Of a stretch of 64,000 bases of DNA, positions 44,582 to 53,482 are shown in pieces. Made by a program: the position numbers and the translations under genes. Where the stretch lies: NCBI GenBank assembly GCA_965660815.1, contig CBFIBG010000005.1:110933-174932 (forward strand), given 5' to 3'. The notes beneath the pieces were generated by a model. The model worked only from the letters and a program-made list of their open reading frames with translations, had not been told where the DNA came from and did no database searches. Numbering within the stretch: the first letter of the stretch is position 1; the number at the start of each line of letters is the position of its first letter. This DNA comes from Glaciecola sp965660815. Lineage in GTDB: Bacteria; Pseudomonadota; Gammaproteobacteria; Enterobacterales; Alteromonadaceae.

Positions 44582-45076
44582 ATGAACAAAGAGTTTTTGG
44601 CTAAAGTTAACCTACTAAACCCCTATCACTTTTTGGGTTTTGGTTTTGGTTCCGGACTTATCCCGTTTATGCCCGGCACCATGGGTTCGCTTGCAGCAGT
44701 CCCCTTAATCTTGCTAATGAGCCATCTTGGCATTTTCGCCTATGTGATTGTTACTCTAATTTCTGCATTAGTCGGCATAGTGATATGCGACCAAGTTACC
44801 AACGATTTGGGTGTGCACGACCACGGTTCAATTGTTTGGGATGAAATCGCCGGCATGATGATTGTATTTATCGCTATTCCAATCACTTGGTACAACGTGC
44901 TACTTGGTTTTTTGCTGTTTAGAGTTTTTGACATTTTAAAACCATGGCCGATAAGCTTTCTCGACAAACATGTTCATGGCGGCTTTGGAATTATGATAGA
45001 CGATATTTTAGCAGGACTTTTTGCATTGATGGTACTCCAAATAATCGTTTACACCAATGCAAATTATCTGTCCTAA
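44582..45076 (+). CDS. pgpA: Phosphatidylglycerophosphatase A
   Basis: Membrane phosphatase that makes phosphatidylglycerol from its 3-phosphate. The family start FGFGSGLIPFMPGTMGSLAAVPL carries the conserved GSGL...PGTxGS motif. VWDEIAGMMIVF holds the conserved acidic residues, and FRVFDILKPWPISFLDKHVHGGFGIMIDDILAG is diagnostic. Hydrophobic helices are at about 30-52, 55-70, 93-115 and 140-158. It lies 5 bp after thiL and its 3' end overlaps the convergent dxs gene by 4 bp. Confidence 0.95.
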   Translation: MNKEFLAKVNLLNPYHFLGFGFGSGLIPFMPGTMGSLAAVPLILLMSHLGIFAYVIVTLISALVGIVICDQVTNDLGVHDHGSIVWDEIAGMMIVFIAIPITWYNVLLGFLLFRVFDILKPWPISFLDKHVHGGFGIMIDDILAGLFALMVLQIIVYTNANYLS

Positions 45077-46965
45077 TTCAGATATCGCAACACTGACTTA
45101 ACGATACCATTACTGTCAATTTCATGCTCTGCATACATCTCTTGCTGCGTCCCTTGCATAATAAATTTATCGGGCAATCCTAGCGTGAGTACATGACATA
45201 GTTTTTTGTTTTCTTGGAGTGTTTCCATAACCGCGCTGCCTGCTCCACCCTTAATAGCACCATCTTCTAACGTTACCAATAAATCGTGAGATTCACTTAA
45301 TGTCAGTATAATGTCGGCGTCAATCGGTTTAACAAAGCGCATGTCAATTAAAGAGGCATTAAGTTGCTGTGATGCCTCTAAAGCTTCAGATAGAAGTGTT
45401 CCGAAATTTAATATCGCGACTTTTTTACCCATTGTCGCGTCTAATGATTCTGATTTCAGGTGTCTAATTGTCTGACTCTTACCCAATTCTATAGCGATCA
45501 TTTTTTCACCTACGTCTTTACCAATTCCGCTTCCTCGTGGATATCTGACGCTCGCAGGTTGGTTGCAAATATGACCTGTGTAAAGCATGTTTCTGCATTC
45601 TAATTCGTCAGAAGGCGTCATAATGACCATATTTGGAATACATCGTAGATAGGGGATGTCAAATGCACCTTGGTGAGTGGGACCATCTGCACCCACTATT
45701 CCCGCTCTATCTATAGCGAAAAGTACGGGCAGATTCTGCAATGCGACATCGTGAATCAACTGGTCGTATGCGCGCTGTAGGAAGGTAGAATAAATCGCCA
45801 CAATCGCATTCTTTCCTTCTTTTGCCAAGCCAGCAGCAAGAGTGACAGAGTGTTGCTCTGCTATGGCAGCATCAAAGTACTGGCTTGGAAATGATTGTGA
45901 AAATTTAACCATACCAGATCCCTCTCGCATAGCCGGTGTTATAGCAACTAACTGTTTGTCCTTAGCTGCCATATCGCATAACCAGTTGCCAAAAATCGCA
46001 GAAAAAGTAGGTTTACCCGGCTTAGAGGGTGGGAATTTTTCTGTCGTATGGTCGAACTTAGGAACCGCGTGCCACTTTATCGGGTCTTTTTCAGCTTGCT
46101 GATACCCTTTGCCTTTTTTAGTGACTACATGAAGTAGTTTTGGTCCACTCATTTTTCGCATATTTGATAGAGTATCGACTAAGACATCAACATTGTGCCC
46201 ATCTATTGGACCTATGTAATTAAAGCCAAGCTCTTCAAAAATAGTGCCAGGAACCACCATTCCTTTTATGTGCTCTTCTGCTTTACTGGCGAGTTGTTTA
46301 ATAGGCGGCATATTCGACAGTATTTTTTTGCCTTCGTCTCTTATTGAGTTAAAAAAGTCGCCGGTCAGTAATCTAGCTAAGTGGCTGTTTAAAGCACCCA
46401 CATTCTCAGAAATAGACATTTCGTTGTCGTTTAAAATTACCAATAAGTCTTTGTGAATGTCTCCGGCATGATTTAGTGCTTCAAACGCAAGTCCAGCAGT
46501 TAGAGCGCCATCACCAATCACAGCAACTACTTTCCTGCCTTTATTCTCTTGTTCAGCAGCAATGGCCATGCCCAAAGCTGCACTTATAGAGGTAGATGAG
46601 TGCCCTACGGCAAACGTATCGTATTCGCTCTCATTTGGCCATGGGAATGGATGTAGGCCATCTTTTTGACGAATACTTGTCATGCGCTCTCTTCTGCCAG
46701 TCAAGATTTTATGTGGGTACGCTTGATGCCCAACGTCCCATACCAGCCTGTCAAAAGGCGTGTTAAACACATAATGAAGAGCAACGGTAAGTTCTACTGT
46801 CCCTAAACCAGATGCAAAATGCCCACTGCTTTTACTTACGCTATTCAGTAAGTAGCGTCTAAGCTCCTGAGACAATGCCTTTAAATTACTTTTAGGCAGC
46901 TGTCTAAGTTCAGTCGGCAAGTTTGCCTTCGACAAGTTAGGATAGTCGTTTAGATCGAGACTCAT
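45073..46965 (-). CDS. dxs: 1-deoxy-D-xylulose-5-phosphate synthase
   Basis: Thiamine-diphosphate enzyme making DXP from pyruvate and glyceraldehyde 3-phosphate, the entry step of the MEP isoprenoid pathway. The N-terminal half has the TPP motif GDGALTAGLAFEALNHAGD...VILNDNEMSIS and the sequence HVVTKKGKGYQQAEKDPIKWH. The transketolase-like pyrimidine domain has AIAEQHSVTLAAGLA (acidic Glu) and DRAGIVGADGPTHQGAFD. The length of 630 is close to 620 in E. coli. The xseB-ispA-dxs operon runs on the minus strand; dxs starts 37 bp after ispA ends. Confidence 0.97.
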   Translation of the reverse strand: MSLDLNDYPNLSKANLPTELRQLPKSNLKALSQELRRYLLNSVSKSSGHFASGLGTVELTVALHYVFNTPFDRLVWDVGHQAYPHKILTGRRERMTSIRQKDGLHPFPWPNESEYDTFAVGHSSTSISAALGMAIAAEQENKGRKVVAVIGDGALTAGLAFEALNHAGDIHKDLLVILNDNEMSISENVGALNSHLARLLTGDFFNSIRDEGKKILSNMPPIKQLASKAEEHIKGMVVPGTIFEELGFNYIGPIDGHNVDVLVDTLSNMRKMSGPKLLHVVTKKGKGYQQAEKDPIKWHAVPKFDHTTEKFPPSKPGKPTFSAIFGNWLCDMAAKDKQLVAITPAMREGSGMVKFSQSFPSQYFDAAIAEQHSVTLAAGLAKEGKNAIVAIYSTFLQRAYDQLIHDVALQNLPVLFAIDRAGIVGADGPTHQGAFDIPYLRCIPNMVIMTPSDELECRNMLYTGHICNQPASVRYPRGSGIGKDVGEKMIAIELGKSQTIRHLKSESLDATMGKKVAILNFGTLLSEALEASQQLNASLIDMRFVKPIDADIILTLSESHDLLVTLEDGAIKGGAGSAVMETLQENKKLCHVLTLGLPDKFIMQGTQQEMYAEHEIDSNGIVKSVLRYLN

Positions 46966-47002
46966 TTATAAAACTTCTTCTTTTTCAAACAGGTATAAAG
47001 GT

Positions 47003-47899
47003 CTAATAAGTTCGAGTGACCATAAAGTCAGTAAAACTTATCAAATTCTGTGTATTATAAGGTAATTTACGTAATGCTTGAATGGCTTGTTCATGCGAAG
47101 ACGCAAGTTTCTTTTTAGCACCGTCAACACCTAATAAAGAAACGAATGTTGATTTGTTGTTATGTTCATCTGAACCTTGTGGCTTTCCAAGGGTTTCGGT
47201 GTTGGAAATTGTGTCCAGAATATCGTCTTGTATTTGAAATGCTAGACCGATATGGGAAGCAAACAATAACATGGTGTTTAAATGCTCGATGCTCAAATTT
47301 TTGCACAGTGCACAAGGCATATTGACACTAGCTCTTAGCAAAGCACCAGTCTTTAGTGAATGAAGATTTGTTAACTGTTCCAGCGATAACACTATGTTTG
47401 TAGCGGCCAAATCGAGGCTTTGACCTGCTACCATTCCTTGTGGACCTGCCGCTTTAGCCATGATTAATGTTAACTGGGTTTTATCATTGTCGCTGTAATT
47501 CGTTGCCCCACAAATGATTTCAAATGCCATAGTTTGCAAGGCATCTCCCGCTAGAATTGCCGTCGCTTCATCGAACTTTATATGACAAGTTGGCGATCCT
47601 CTGCGCAATTCGTCATCATCCATAGCGGGCAAGTCGTCATGCACAAGAGAGTATGCATGTATGCATTCAATTGCCAAAGCAATAGGAATAAGGTCTTCCT
47701 TTTTAAGGTCAAGCATCTCTCCCACTAAATAAACGAGCAATGGCCGAACGCGCTTGCCTCCATTTAAGAGTGCGTACTCTATTGCGGAATGTAGTCGTTG
47801 GTCTTCTAGGGTTTGTCGTTTGACGAAATCATTAAAGTAGCTTGAAACATCAGCAATTGCTTGCAACCGGATTGATTCAAGATTCGAAGGGGCAACCAT
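47003..47899 (-). CDS. ispA: Farnesyl diphosphate synthase (polyprenyl synthetase)
   Basis: Condenses dimethylallyl diphosphate with isopentenyl diphosphate to geranyl and farnesyl diphosphate. The first aspartate-rich motif is VHDDLPAMDDDELRRG (Asp88, Asp89, with Asp94) and the second is QIQDDILD near 227-231. GGKRVRPLLVYL and QSLDLA are also conserved. The length of 298 matches E. coli (299). It lies 11 bp downstream of xseB and upstream of dxs, linking prenyl synthesis with its precursor pathway. Confidence 0.96.
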   Translation of the reverse strand: MVAPSNLESIRLQAIADVSSYFNDFVKRQTLEDQRLHSAIEYALLNGGKRVRPLLVYLVGEMLDLKKEDLIPIALAIECIHAYSLVHDDLPAMDDDELRRGSPTCHIKFDEATAILAGDALQTMAFEIICGATNYSDNDKTQLTLIMAKAAGPQGMVAGQSLDLAATNIVLSLEQLTNLHSLKTGALLRASVNMPCALCKNLSIEHLNTMLLFASHIGLAFQIQDDILDTISNTETLGKPQGSDEHNNKSTFVSLLGVDGAKKKLASSHEQAIQALRKLPYNTQNLISFTDFMVTRTY

Positions 47900-47910
47900 A
47901 TTTAGTTTTA

Positions 47911-48156
47911 TTAACTCTCTTCTTTGAATTCAACAAGCGAATCTTGACCGTTGGTGAGAATCTGAACTTTCTGTTCGGCCTCCTGCAATAATTTTTGCGT
48001 ATGACGAGCCAATGCTACGCCTTTTTCGAACTGTTTCAGTGAGGCGTCAAGGGGGGTTTCACCACGTTCCATTTCTAATACTATGGCATCGAGCTCCTTC
48101 ATCGCTTCCTCAAAAGATAATTCTTCTATTTTCATTTCGTTGTGTCCATTTTTCAT
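47911..48156 (-). CDS. xseB: Exodeoxyribonuclease VII small subunit
   Basis: Small helical subunit of exonuclease VII. LSFEEAMKELDAIVLEMERGETPLDASLKQFEKGVALARHTQKLLQEAEQKVQIL is the whole conserved family core. The frame is open from 48192, but AAGG followed by 8 nt precedes the ATG at 48156, giving 81 residues (80 in E. coli). An internal ATG at 48135 is a second possibility. It is the first gene of xseB-ispA-dxs and is divergent from pomA. Confidence 0.93.
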   Translation of the reverse strand: MKNGHNEMKIEELSFEEAMKELDAIVLEMERGETPLDASLKQFEKGVALARHTQKLLQEAEQKVQILTNGQDSLVEFKEES

Positions 48157-48381
48157 CACGTGAACCTTAACTGACCAAGGGGGTAAATTCAATCAATACT
48201 CAGATAATTCCGCCAATTTTTAATAAAGATAATTAACGCTTTGCCGTTAACCAAAGCAAGTAAAAAAGCATTGCGAGCGTTGAATTAGAAGTATTTCTTA
48301 AAATACCCTTGATTCTACAGCTTTTATAATTGCTTGTAATCAATATACAAAGACTGTTGTTCAATATATCAGGAGTAAAAT

Positions 48382-49143
48382 GTGGATTTAGCTACCATCA
48401 TTGGTTTCCTAGGCGCCGTAGGTTTTGTTGTAATGGCAATGGTGCTAGGTGGGGACTTAGGTATCTTTTTTAATATCCCTTCTGTACTGATTGTTTTTGG
48501 TGGGTCAGTATTTGTTGTAGTAATGCAATACCCTATAAGTCAATTCTTGGGTGCGGGTAAAGTAGCTGGAAAAGCCTTCGCTTTTAAACTTCAAACGCCA
48601 GAAGAGCTCATTGAAAAAGTTGTAGAGATGGCAGACGCTGCACGAAAAGGCGGTTTTCTTGCTTTAGAAGAAGCGGAAATTGAAAACTCCTTTATGCAAA
48701 AGGGCGTTGATATGTTGGTGGACGGACATGACGTTGAAGTCGTTCGCACTACTATGGGCAAAGATATATTTAACACGAGTGAACGGCATGACGCTGGAGC
48801 GATAATATTTAAATCACTCGGGGACGTTGCGCCTGCAATGGGTATGATCGGAACGCTTATTGGATTGGTAGCCATGTTATCAAATATGGATGATCCCAAA
48901 GCAATCGGACCTGCTATGGCCGTAGCTCTATTAACTACTTTATATGGGGCGATGCTTGCCAACCTTTTCTGTTTGCCCATTGCATTCAAACTAAAGGTGA
49001 GAGCTGCAGAAGAAAAGCTCAATCAAAGCCTCATTTTGGATGGTATATTGGGTATTGCTGATGGTCAAAACCCAAGGGTTATCGAGGGCGTATTAAAAGG
49101 ATATATTGCAGAAGGCAAACGTAACAACGGCGAGGAAGAGTAG
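48382..49143 (+). CDS. pomA: Flagellar motor stator protein PomA/MotA
   Basis: Ion-channel stator subunit with four membrane helices. The first two are at about 4-22 and 27-50 (LATIIGFLGAVGFVVMAMVLGGDLGIFFNIPSVLIVFGGSVFVVVMQYPI). The last two are near 150-170 and 180-202, with the conserved prolines in FKSLGDVAPAMGMIGTLIGLVAML and IGPAMAVALLTTLYGAMLANLFCLPIA. The text is closest to the sodium-driven PomA of Vibrio, from memory. The start is GTG at 48382 with AGGAG 6 nt upstream. Followed by pomB after 2 nt; other flagellar genes are not in the window. Confidence 0.94.
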   Translation: MDLATIIGFLGAVGFVVMAMVLGGDLGIFFNIPSVLIVFGGSVFVVVMQYPISQFLGAGKVAGKAFAFKLQTPEELIEKVVEMADAARKGGFLALEEAEIENSFMQKGVDMLVDGHDVEVVRTTMGKDIFNTSERHDAGAIIFKSLGDVAPAMGMIGTLIGLVAMLSNMDDPKAIGPAMAVALLTTLYGAMLANLFCLPIAFKLKVRAAEEKLNQSLILDGILGIADGQNPRVIEGVLKGYIAEGKRNNGEEE

Positions 49144-49145
49144 GT

Positions 49146-50072
49146 ATGTCTGAAGAAGAGTGCCCAAAATGTCCTCCCGAGGGTTTACCTGCTTGGATGG
49201 GTACCTTTGCTGATTTAATGTCTTTGTTAATGTGTTTCTTTGTACTTTTATTATCGTTTTCAGAAATGGACGTTAAAAAGTTTAAACAAATCGCAGGTTC
49301 AATGAAATTCGCATTTGGCGTGCAAAACAAAATTGAATTGAAAGACATTCCCAAAGGTACCAGTGTAGTAGCTCTTGAGTTTAGACCGGGTAAACCAGAC
49401 CCAACTCCCATCGAGACTGTGCAGCAAGTAACACAGGAAATTACTAAGCCAATGCTTAAATTTCAAGATGGAGAAGAGGACTCTGCCGGCGGCAGGCAAA
49501 AGCAAAAAGGGACGTTTAGGGGAGGGCAGTCTCCACAAACTGCCGACCAAACTGCGGCTGCAGCGGCTGCGTCAGCGAGCAAAGAGAATCAGGAAAAGAA
49601 TAAAAAGAAAATTGAAGATTTACTACAAAAAGAAATTAAAGACGGCGCCATTGATGTTGAAAATTTGGGACAACAAATTGTAATAAGGATAAGAGAAACG
49701 GGTTCATTTTCTGAGGGGTCAGCATTTCTACAACCTCAATTTATACCCGTGATCAGAAAACTAGGCGTTTTGTTGAACGATATGCCAGGTCAAGTTGAGA
49801 TAACTGGTCATAGTGACAATGTTCAAATATCGAACGAGTTATATCGCTCAATATGGGATTTGTCTGCACAAAGAGCGGTAGCAGTTGCCGAAGAGCTTCG
49901 TAATGCGCGGGGGTTTGACGAAACCAGGATGAGAATCATAGGAAGGGCAGATACCCAACCTATCAATACAAAAGATACTGATGCCGCAAGGGCGGAAAAT
50001 AGACGAGTAGAAATTGCTATCCATCAAGGGGAGCCGAAGTATTCAGATCCCATTTCAGTACTTGAACCTTAA
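49146..50072 (+). CDS. pomB: Flagellar motor stator protein PomB/MotB
   Basis: Stator subunit with one membrane helix carrying the ion-binding Asp23 (WMGTFADLMSLLMCFFVLLLSFSEMD), which is nearly the PomB sequence of sodium-type motors. Residues about 110-160 form a low-complexity plug/linker region rich in Gln, Ala and Lys (TADQTAAAAAASASKENQEKNKKK). The OmpA-like peptidoglycan-binding domain follows (about 170-295, EITGHSDNVQISNELYRSIWDLSAQRAVAVAEEL...GRADTQPINT...NRRVEIAI). It starts 2 nt after pomA and is convergent with the cfa-like gene 7 bp away. Confidence 0.95.
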   Translation: MSEEECPKCPPEGLPAWMGTFADLMSLLMCFFVLLLSFSEMDVKKFKQIAGSMKFAFGVQNKIELKDIPKGTSVVALEFRPGKPDPTPIETVQQVTQEITKPMLKFQDGEEDSAGGRQKQKGTFRGGQSPQTADQTAAAAAASASKENQEKNKKKIEDLLQKEIKDGAIDVENLGQQIVIRIRETGSFSEGSAFLQPQFIPVIRKLGVLLNDMPGQVEITGHSDNVQISNELYRSIWDLSAQRAVAVAEELRNARGFDETRMRIIGRADTQPINTKDTDAARAENRRVEIAIHQGEPKYSDPISVLEP

Positions 50073-50079
50073 AAAATGT

Positions 50080-51336
50080 TTAACCTCTGCTTAAAGGCAA
50101 TATATTGGCCGGTTTTCTTATGACCAATTGGAGCGTACTAATAGTGCGTTCCAAAAATCCACCCTCGCAGTAGTTCAAGTAATATTGCCACATTCGCATA
50201 AATCTATCATCATAGCCGTCTTCCGCAAGTGCCGCCTTCTGTTGGTTAAAGGCAACGCACCAATCCTTAAGTGTTTGTGCATAATCTAATCCTATATCTT
50301 GTACATCTGCAATCGACATGTCGGTATCTTTTTTCAAGTGTCGATTTATTACCCATTGAGACGGTAAAAAGCCTCCTGGGAAGATGTATTTTTGAATGAA
50401 ATCGACACTATTAGAATATGAGTCGTAGCGCCTGTCATCTATGGTGATCGATTGCAACAACATAAGTCCATCGTTTTTCAGCAACGATGAGCACTTTTTA
50501 AAAAAGTTGGTGAGGTATCGCTTGCCAACCGCTTCTATCATTTCTATCGACACTAACTTATCGTATTTGCCTTCAAGCAACCTATAGTCTTTTTTCAGCA
50601 AGGTTATTTTGTCTGAAAGTCCTTCGTTTTCAATCCAGTTTTGTGCGTACGCGTGTTGCTCTTCCGATATGGTGGTTGTGGTTACTTTGCAACCGTAGTA
50701 TTTAGCTGCATGGACTGCTAGACCACCCCAACCTGTGCCGATTTCAAGTAAATGGTCAGACTCTTTTAGCTGCAGTTTTTCGCAAATAGTATGTAACTTG
50801 TGCTGTTGAGCTTCTGCTAAGCTTGCATTTGGATCTGGATAAATTGCTGCAGAATACATCATAGACTGGTCCAAAAATTTGGTGTAAAGCTTGTTACCTA
50901 AATCGTAATGAGCTGATATGTTTTTTCTAGCTTGCTCAGCCGAATTTCGATTGGCAAAATGGCTCAGCTTTAAAGCAGGCATGGTTATCCATTTAAACCT
51001 ATTCTCCCACTCATCAAGTGTAGGCAGGTTTCGCGCAAATATTCGTATTACGTCAGTTAAGTTAGGGCTCTCCCATAAATTATCCATGTATGTCTCGCCT
51101 GAAGCAACGCTGCCACCGAGCAATAATTTGGGATAAGCGGCAGGTTCTAATATATTTACTTCAGCCTGTAAATCATGTGCTTTATTACCAAATTCACCGA
51201 CAATCTGACCCTGCTCTTTAATTACCATAAATCCATTGGGCAAGCGACTAAGTACGTTTAGAAAAATAGAACGACACGTCTTTTCCCAAAAGCTGAAAGA
51301 TACTGATCCAGGAATAGTTTGTTCTGCATGTGACAT
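50080..51336 (-). CDS. cfa: Cyclopropane-fatty-acyl-phospholipid synthase family methyltransferase
   Basis: SAM-dependent enzyme that methylates unsaturated acyl chains of membrane lipids. The SAM-binding motif is LLEIGTGWGGLAVHAAKYYGC. ISAHYDLGNKLYTKFLDQSMMYSAAIYPD, VSIEMIEAVGKRYLTNFFKKCSSLLK and IQKYIFPGGFLPSQ are family hallmarks. The length of 418 fits the subgroup found next to DUF1365 and FAD amine-oxidase genes; that subgroup may produce modified (for example furan-precursor) fatty acids rather than ordinary cyclopropanes. It is the last gene of a four-gene minus-strand operon. Confidence 0.88.
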   Translation of the reverse strand: MSHAEQTIPGSVSFSFWEKTCRSIFLNVLSRLPNGFMVIKEQGQIVGEFGNKAHDLQAEVNILEPAAYPKLLLGGSVASGETYMDNLWESPNLTDVIRIFARNLPTLDEWENRFKWITMPALKLSHFANRNSAEQARKNISAHYDLGNKLYTKFLDQSMMYSAAIYPDPNASLAEAQQHKLHTICEKLQLKESDHLLEIGTGWGGLAVHAAKYYGCKVTTTTISEEQHAYAQNWIENEGLSDKITLLKKDYRLLEGKYDKLVSIEMIEAVGKRYLTNFFKKCSSLLKNDGLMLLQSITIDDRRYDSYSNSVDFIQKYIFPGGFLPSQWVINRHLKKDTDMSIADVQDIGLDYAQTLKDWCVAFNQQKAALAEDGYDDRFMRMWQYYLNYCEGGFLERTISTLQLVIRKPANILPLSRG

Positions 51337-51348
51337 ATATTTGTTCCT

Positions 51349-52203
51349 TCACTTATTCTGTGATTCCGGGTGCGCATGAATAGGTACGCGTTTAAAAAAT
51401 AGCTTCAAAGCTTGCCAATAAATCCCAAGTACAGTTTTAATAGTCATGCTTGGTATCGACAACACAACCTGACGCAATGACTTAGTTGATAATGGTATTC
51501 GCCGTAATTTGAGCGCGGCTTCGAAGTGTTTTGTTTGTTTGTAACAACTCAAATGTAAGTTGAGCGTTTCAGAAGGGGGGGCAATTTGCCATTTGTACAC
51601 CATATCCATCGGATTAAATGGTGATACATGAAACGCTTTTTTATTATCGTTTTGTTTATTCATATTCACTAGGTAGTGATGGCGATTGTTCCATGGGGTA
51701 TTAGATACCTCAGCCAACATATAAGTGAACTCATTCTGGTCGTTTTTTAAAAAATAGAAATTAACCGGACTAAAGTACATACCAAGGGTACGAACCTGCC
51801 CTAAAAGATATACTGTTCCACTAAGAGTCTTACCGGCCAACTCGCTCATTCGACTAAGCACTGAATCTTCCAATGGTTTTTGCTTATCTCCAAGGTAATC
51901 TTCTCGTTTGAAGTTTACCCACTTTAGACCGGCTTGGTCCACGTTAAATCCTTTGACTGTGTTAGACACTTTGTCTAACTCTTCTAGTTTTAGCCAAAAC
52001 AGATATATATGGTAATCAAATTGATGAACTTTAGGGACGCTTCTTCGATGGAACACTGTCCCTTTGTAAATAGAGCTCTCAGTGCCTTCATAAACATTAT
52101 CAACATGTTTGAGAGTTTGACTTTGCTCTTTATGTTGATGTTTATCATCTTGCGAACCCGACCAAGCGTTGCTATGAGATGGGCATTTCGATGTGGTTTT
52201 CAA
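51349..52203 (-). CDS. DUF1365 family protein
   Basis: Family of unknown biochemical function, almost always beside a cfa-like methyltransferase and an FAD amine oxidase. The conserved part begins IYKGTVFHRRSVPKVHQFDYHIYLFWLKLEELD and continues VRTLGMYFSPVNFYFLKND, YMLAEVSNTPWNNRHHYLV and FHVSPFNPMDMVYKWQIAPPS. The first 40 residues are a hydrophilic, charged stretch not typical of the family, so the true start could be internal. Its ATG overlaps the upstream FAD gene stop by 4 bp, so translation is coupled. Confidence 0.88.
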   Translation of the reverse strand: MKTTSKCPSHSNAWSGSQDDKHQHKEQSQTLKHVDNVYEGTESSIYKGTVFHRRSVPKVHQFDYHIYLFWLKLEELDKVSNTVKGFNVDQAGLKWVNFKREDYLGDKQKPLEDSVLSRMSELAGKTLSGTVYLLGQVRTLGMYFSPVNFYFLKNDQNEFTYMLAEVSNTPWNNRHHYLVNMNKQNDNKKAFHVSPFNPMDMVYKWQIAPPSETLNLHLSCYKQTKHFEAALKLRRIPLSTKSLRQVVLSIPSMTIKTVLGIYWQALKLFFKRVPIHAHPESQNK

Positions 52204-53480
52204 AATTCCACCTCAAATCGTTTAGCTACGTCTATCGCGCTTTTTACGCCGTCTTCGTGAAATCCGTTGTACCAATAGGCCCCGCAAAAATGAACACCGT
52301 CTACGCCACATATTTGATTTCTTTTTTGTTGGGCCAACACCATCTCAGGGCTGAATTGTGGGTGGTCGTAAACGTATTTTCCCAATATCTTAGTTGACTC
52401 TATTTCCTTTGTATTGTTCAAAGTGACGCAAAAGGTGGTTGGACTTTCCAGTCGTTGCAGAATATTCATATTATAGGTTACGCTCGCGGGGGCCTCTCCT
52501 TCTCCTTTGTCTCCCTTAATCAAATAGTTCCAACTAGCCCATGCTAGTGTTCTTTTGGGAAGTTGAGTTGTGTCTGTGTGCAAAACAACGTCATTTTTTG
52601 AGTAAGGAATAGCAGATAAAATTGAGCGTAATTTTGATGCGTAACTGCTGTTAAATGATTCAAGTTCTATCATTGAAAGAGCTTGGTCACTATGACAAGC
52701 AAACACAACTTCGTCGAACTCAAAATTTGAACCATTTGTAGTAACTACAAAGCCTTTATCGGTTCTTTTAACATTTGAGACGGCTGCATTTAGTTTAATA
52801 TTACTTTTGAAACTCTCTGTTAAAGGCGCAATGTACTCATTTGAACCACCAACAATTGTATGCCATTGTGGCCGGTTAGTGACATTCAATAAGCCGTGGT
52901 TGTTAAAAAACTTCAGAAAAAACGAAAGTGGGAAATTTGCGGATGACTCCAATGAGGTTGACCAAATTGCAGCACACATTGGCAATATATAATTGTTTGT
53001 GAAAGTGTCACTAAGATTGTGTTGCTTAATGAAATCAATCAAAGTGATATTGTCGGTATCTTTGTTTTCTTTAATATGACTTTTACACACTTTATTGAAT
53101 TTCAATATATCGAATACTAATCTGTAAAACGTGGGATTAACTAGGTTCCTGCGCTGAGCAAAAAGACTGTTTAAGTTGTTTCCGTTATACTCGAGTTTGG
53201 TTGCTACGTTTTTTACACTGAAACTCATTTCAGTCGCTTGGGTTTTTACCTTAAGCGTCTCTAGTAACCTAATAAAATTTGGATAAGTCCAATCGTTGTA
53301 GACGATGAAACCTGTGTCTATTGCGTAAAGCTTTCCATCTACTTCAACTTCTTTGGTCGCCGTATGTCCGCCTATATAATCGTTTGCTTCAAATACAGTT
53401 ATGTCAGCCTTTTGATTGATTAAATAGGCGCTGGTCATTCCCGCTATACCTGTGCCTATAATGGCTACTTTTTTTCTCAT
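52200..53480 (-). CDS. FAD-dependent amine-oxidase-like protein
   Basis: Flavoprotein with the dinucleotide fold at the N-terminus (VAIIGTGIAGMTSAYLINQKADITVFEANDYIGGHTATKEVEVDG). The amine-oxidase or desaturase-type fold continues with AIDTGFIVYNDWTYPNFIRLLETL, VVGGSNEY-like text (TIVGGSNEYIAPL) and FDEVVFACHSDQALSMI. The C-terminal FAD segment is VHFCGAYWYNGFHEDGVKSAIDVAKRF. These enzymes travel with DUF1365 and cfa-like genes and are thought to act on lipid acyl chains; the reaction is unproven. It lies 2 bp after the SDR gene and overlaps DUF1365. Confidence 0.88.
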   Translation of the reverse strand: MRKKVAIIGTGIAGMTSAYLINQKADITVFEANDYIGGHTATKEVEVDGKLYAIDTGFIVYNDWTYPNFIRLLETLKVKTQATEMSFSVKNVATKLEYNGNNLNSLFAQRRNLVNPTFYRLVFDILKFNKVCKSHIKENKDTDNITLIDFIKQHNLSDTFTNNYILPMCAAIWSTSLESSANFPLSFFLKFFNNHGLLNVTNRPQWHTIVGGSNEYIAPLTESFKSNIKLNAAVSNVKRTDKGFVVTTNGSNFEFDEVVFACHSDQALSMIELESFNSSYASKLRSILSAIPYSKNDVVLHTDTTQLPKRTLAWASWNYLIKGDKGEGEAPASVTYNMNILQRLESPTTFCVTLNNTKEIESTKILGKYVYDHPQFSPEMVLAQQKRNQICGVDGVHFCGAYWYNGFHEDGVKSAIDVAKRFEVEF

Positions 53481-53482
53481 TG

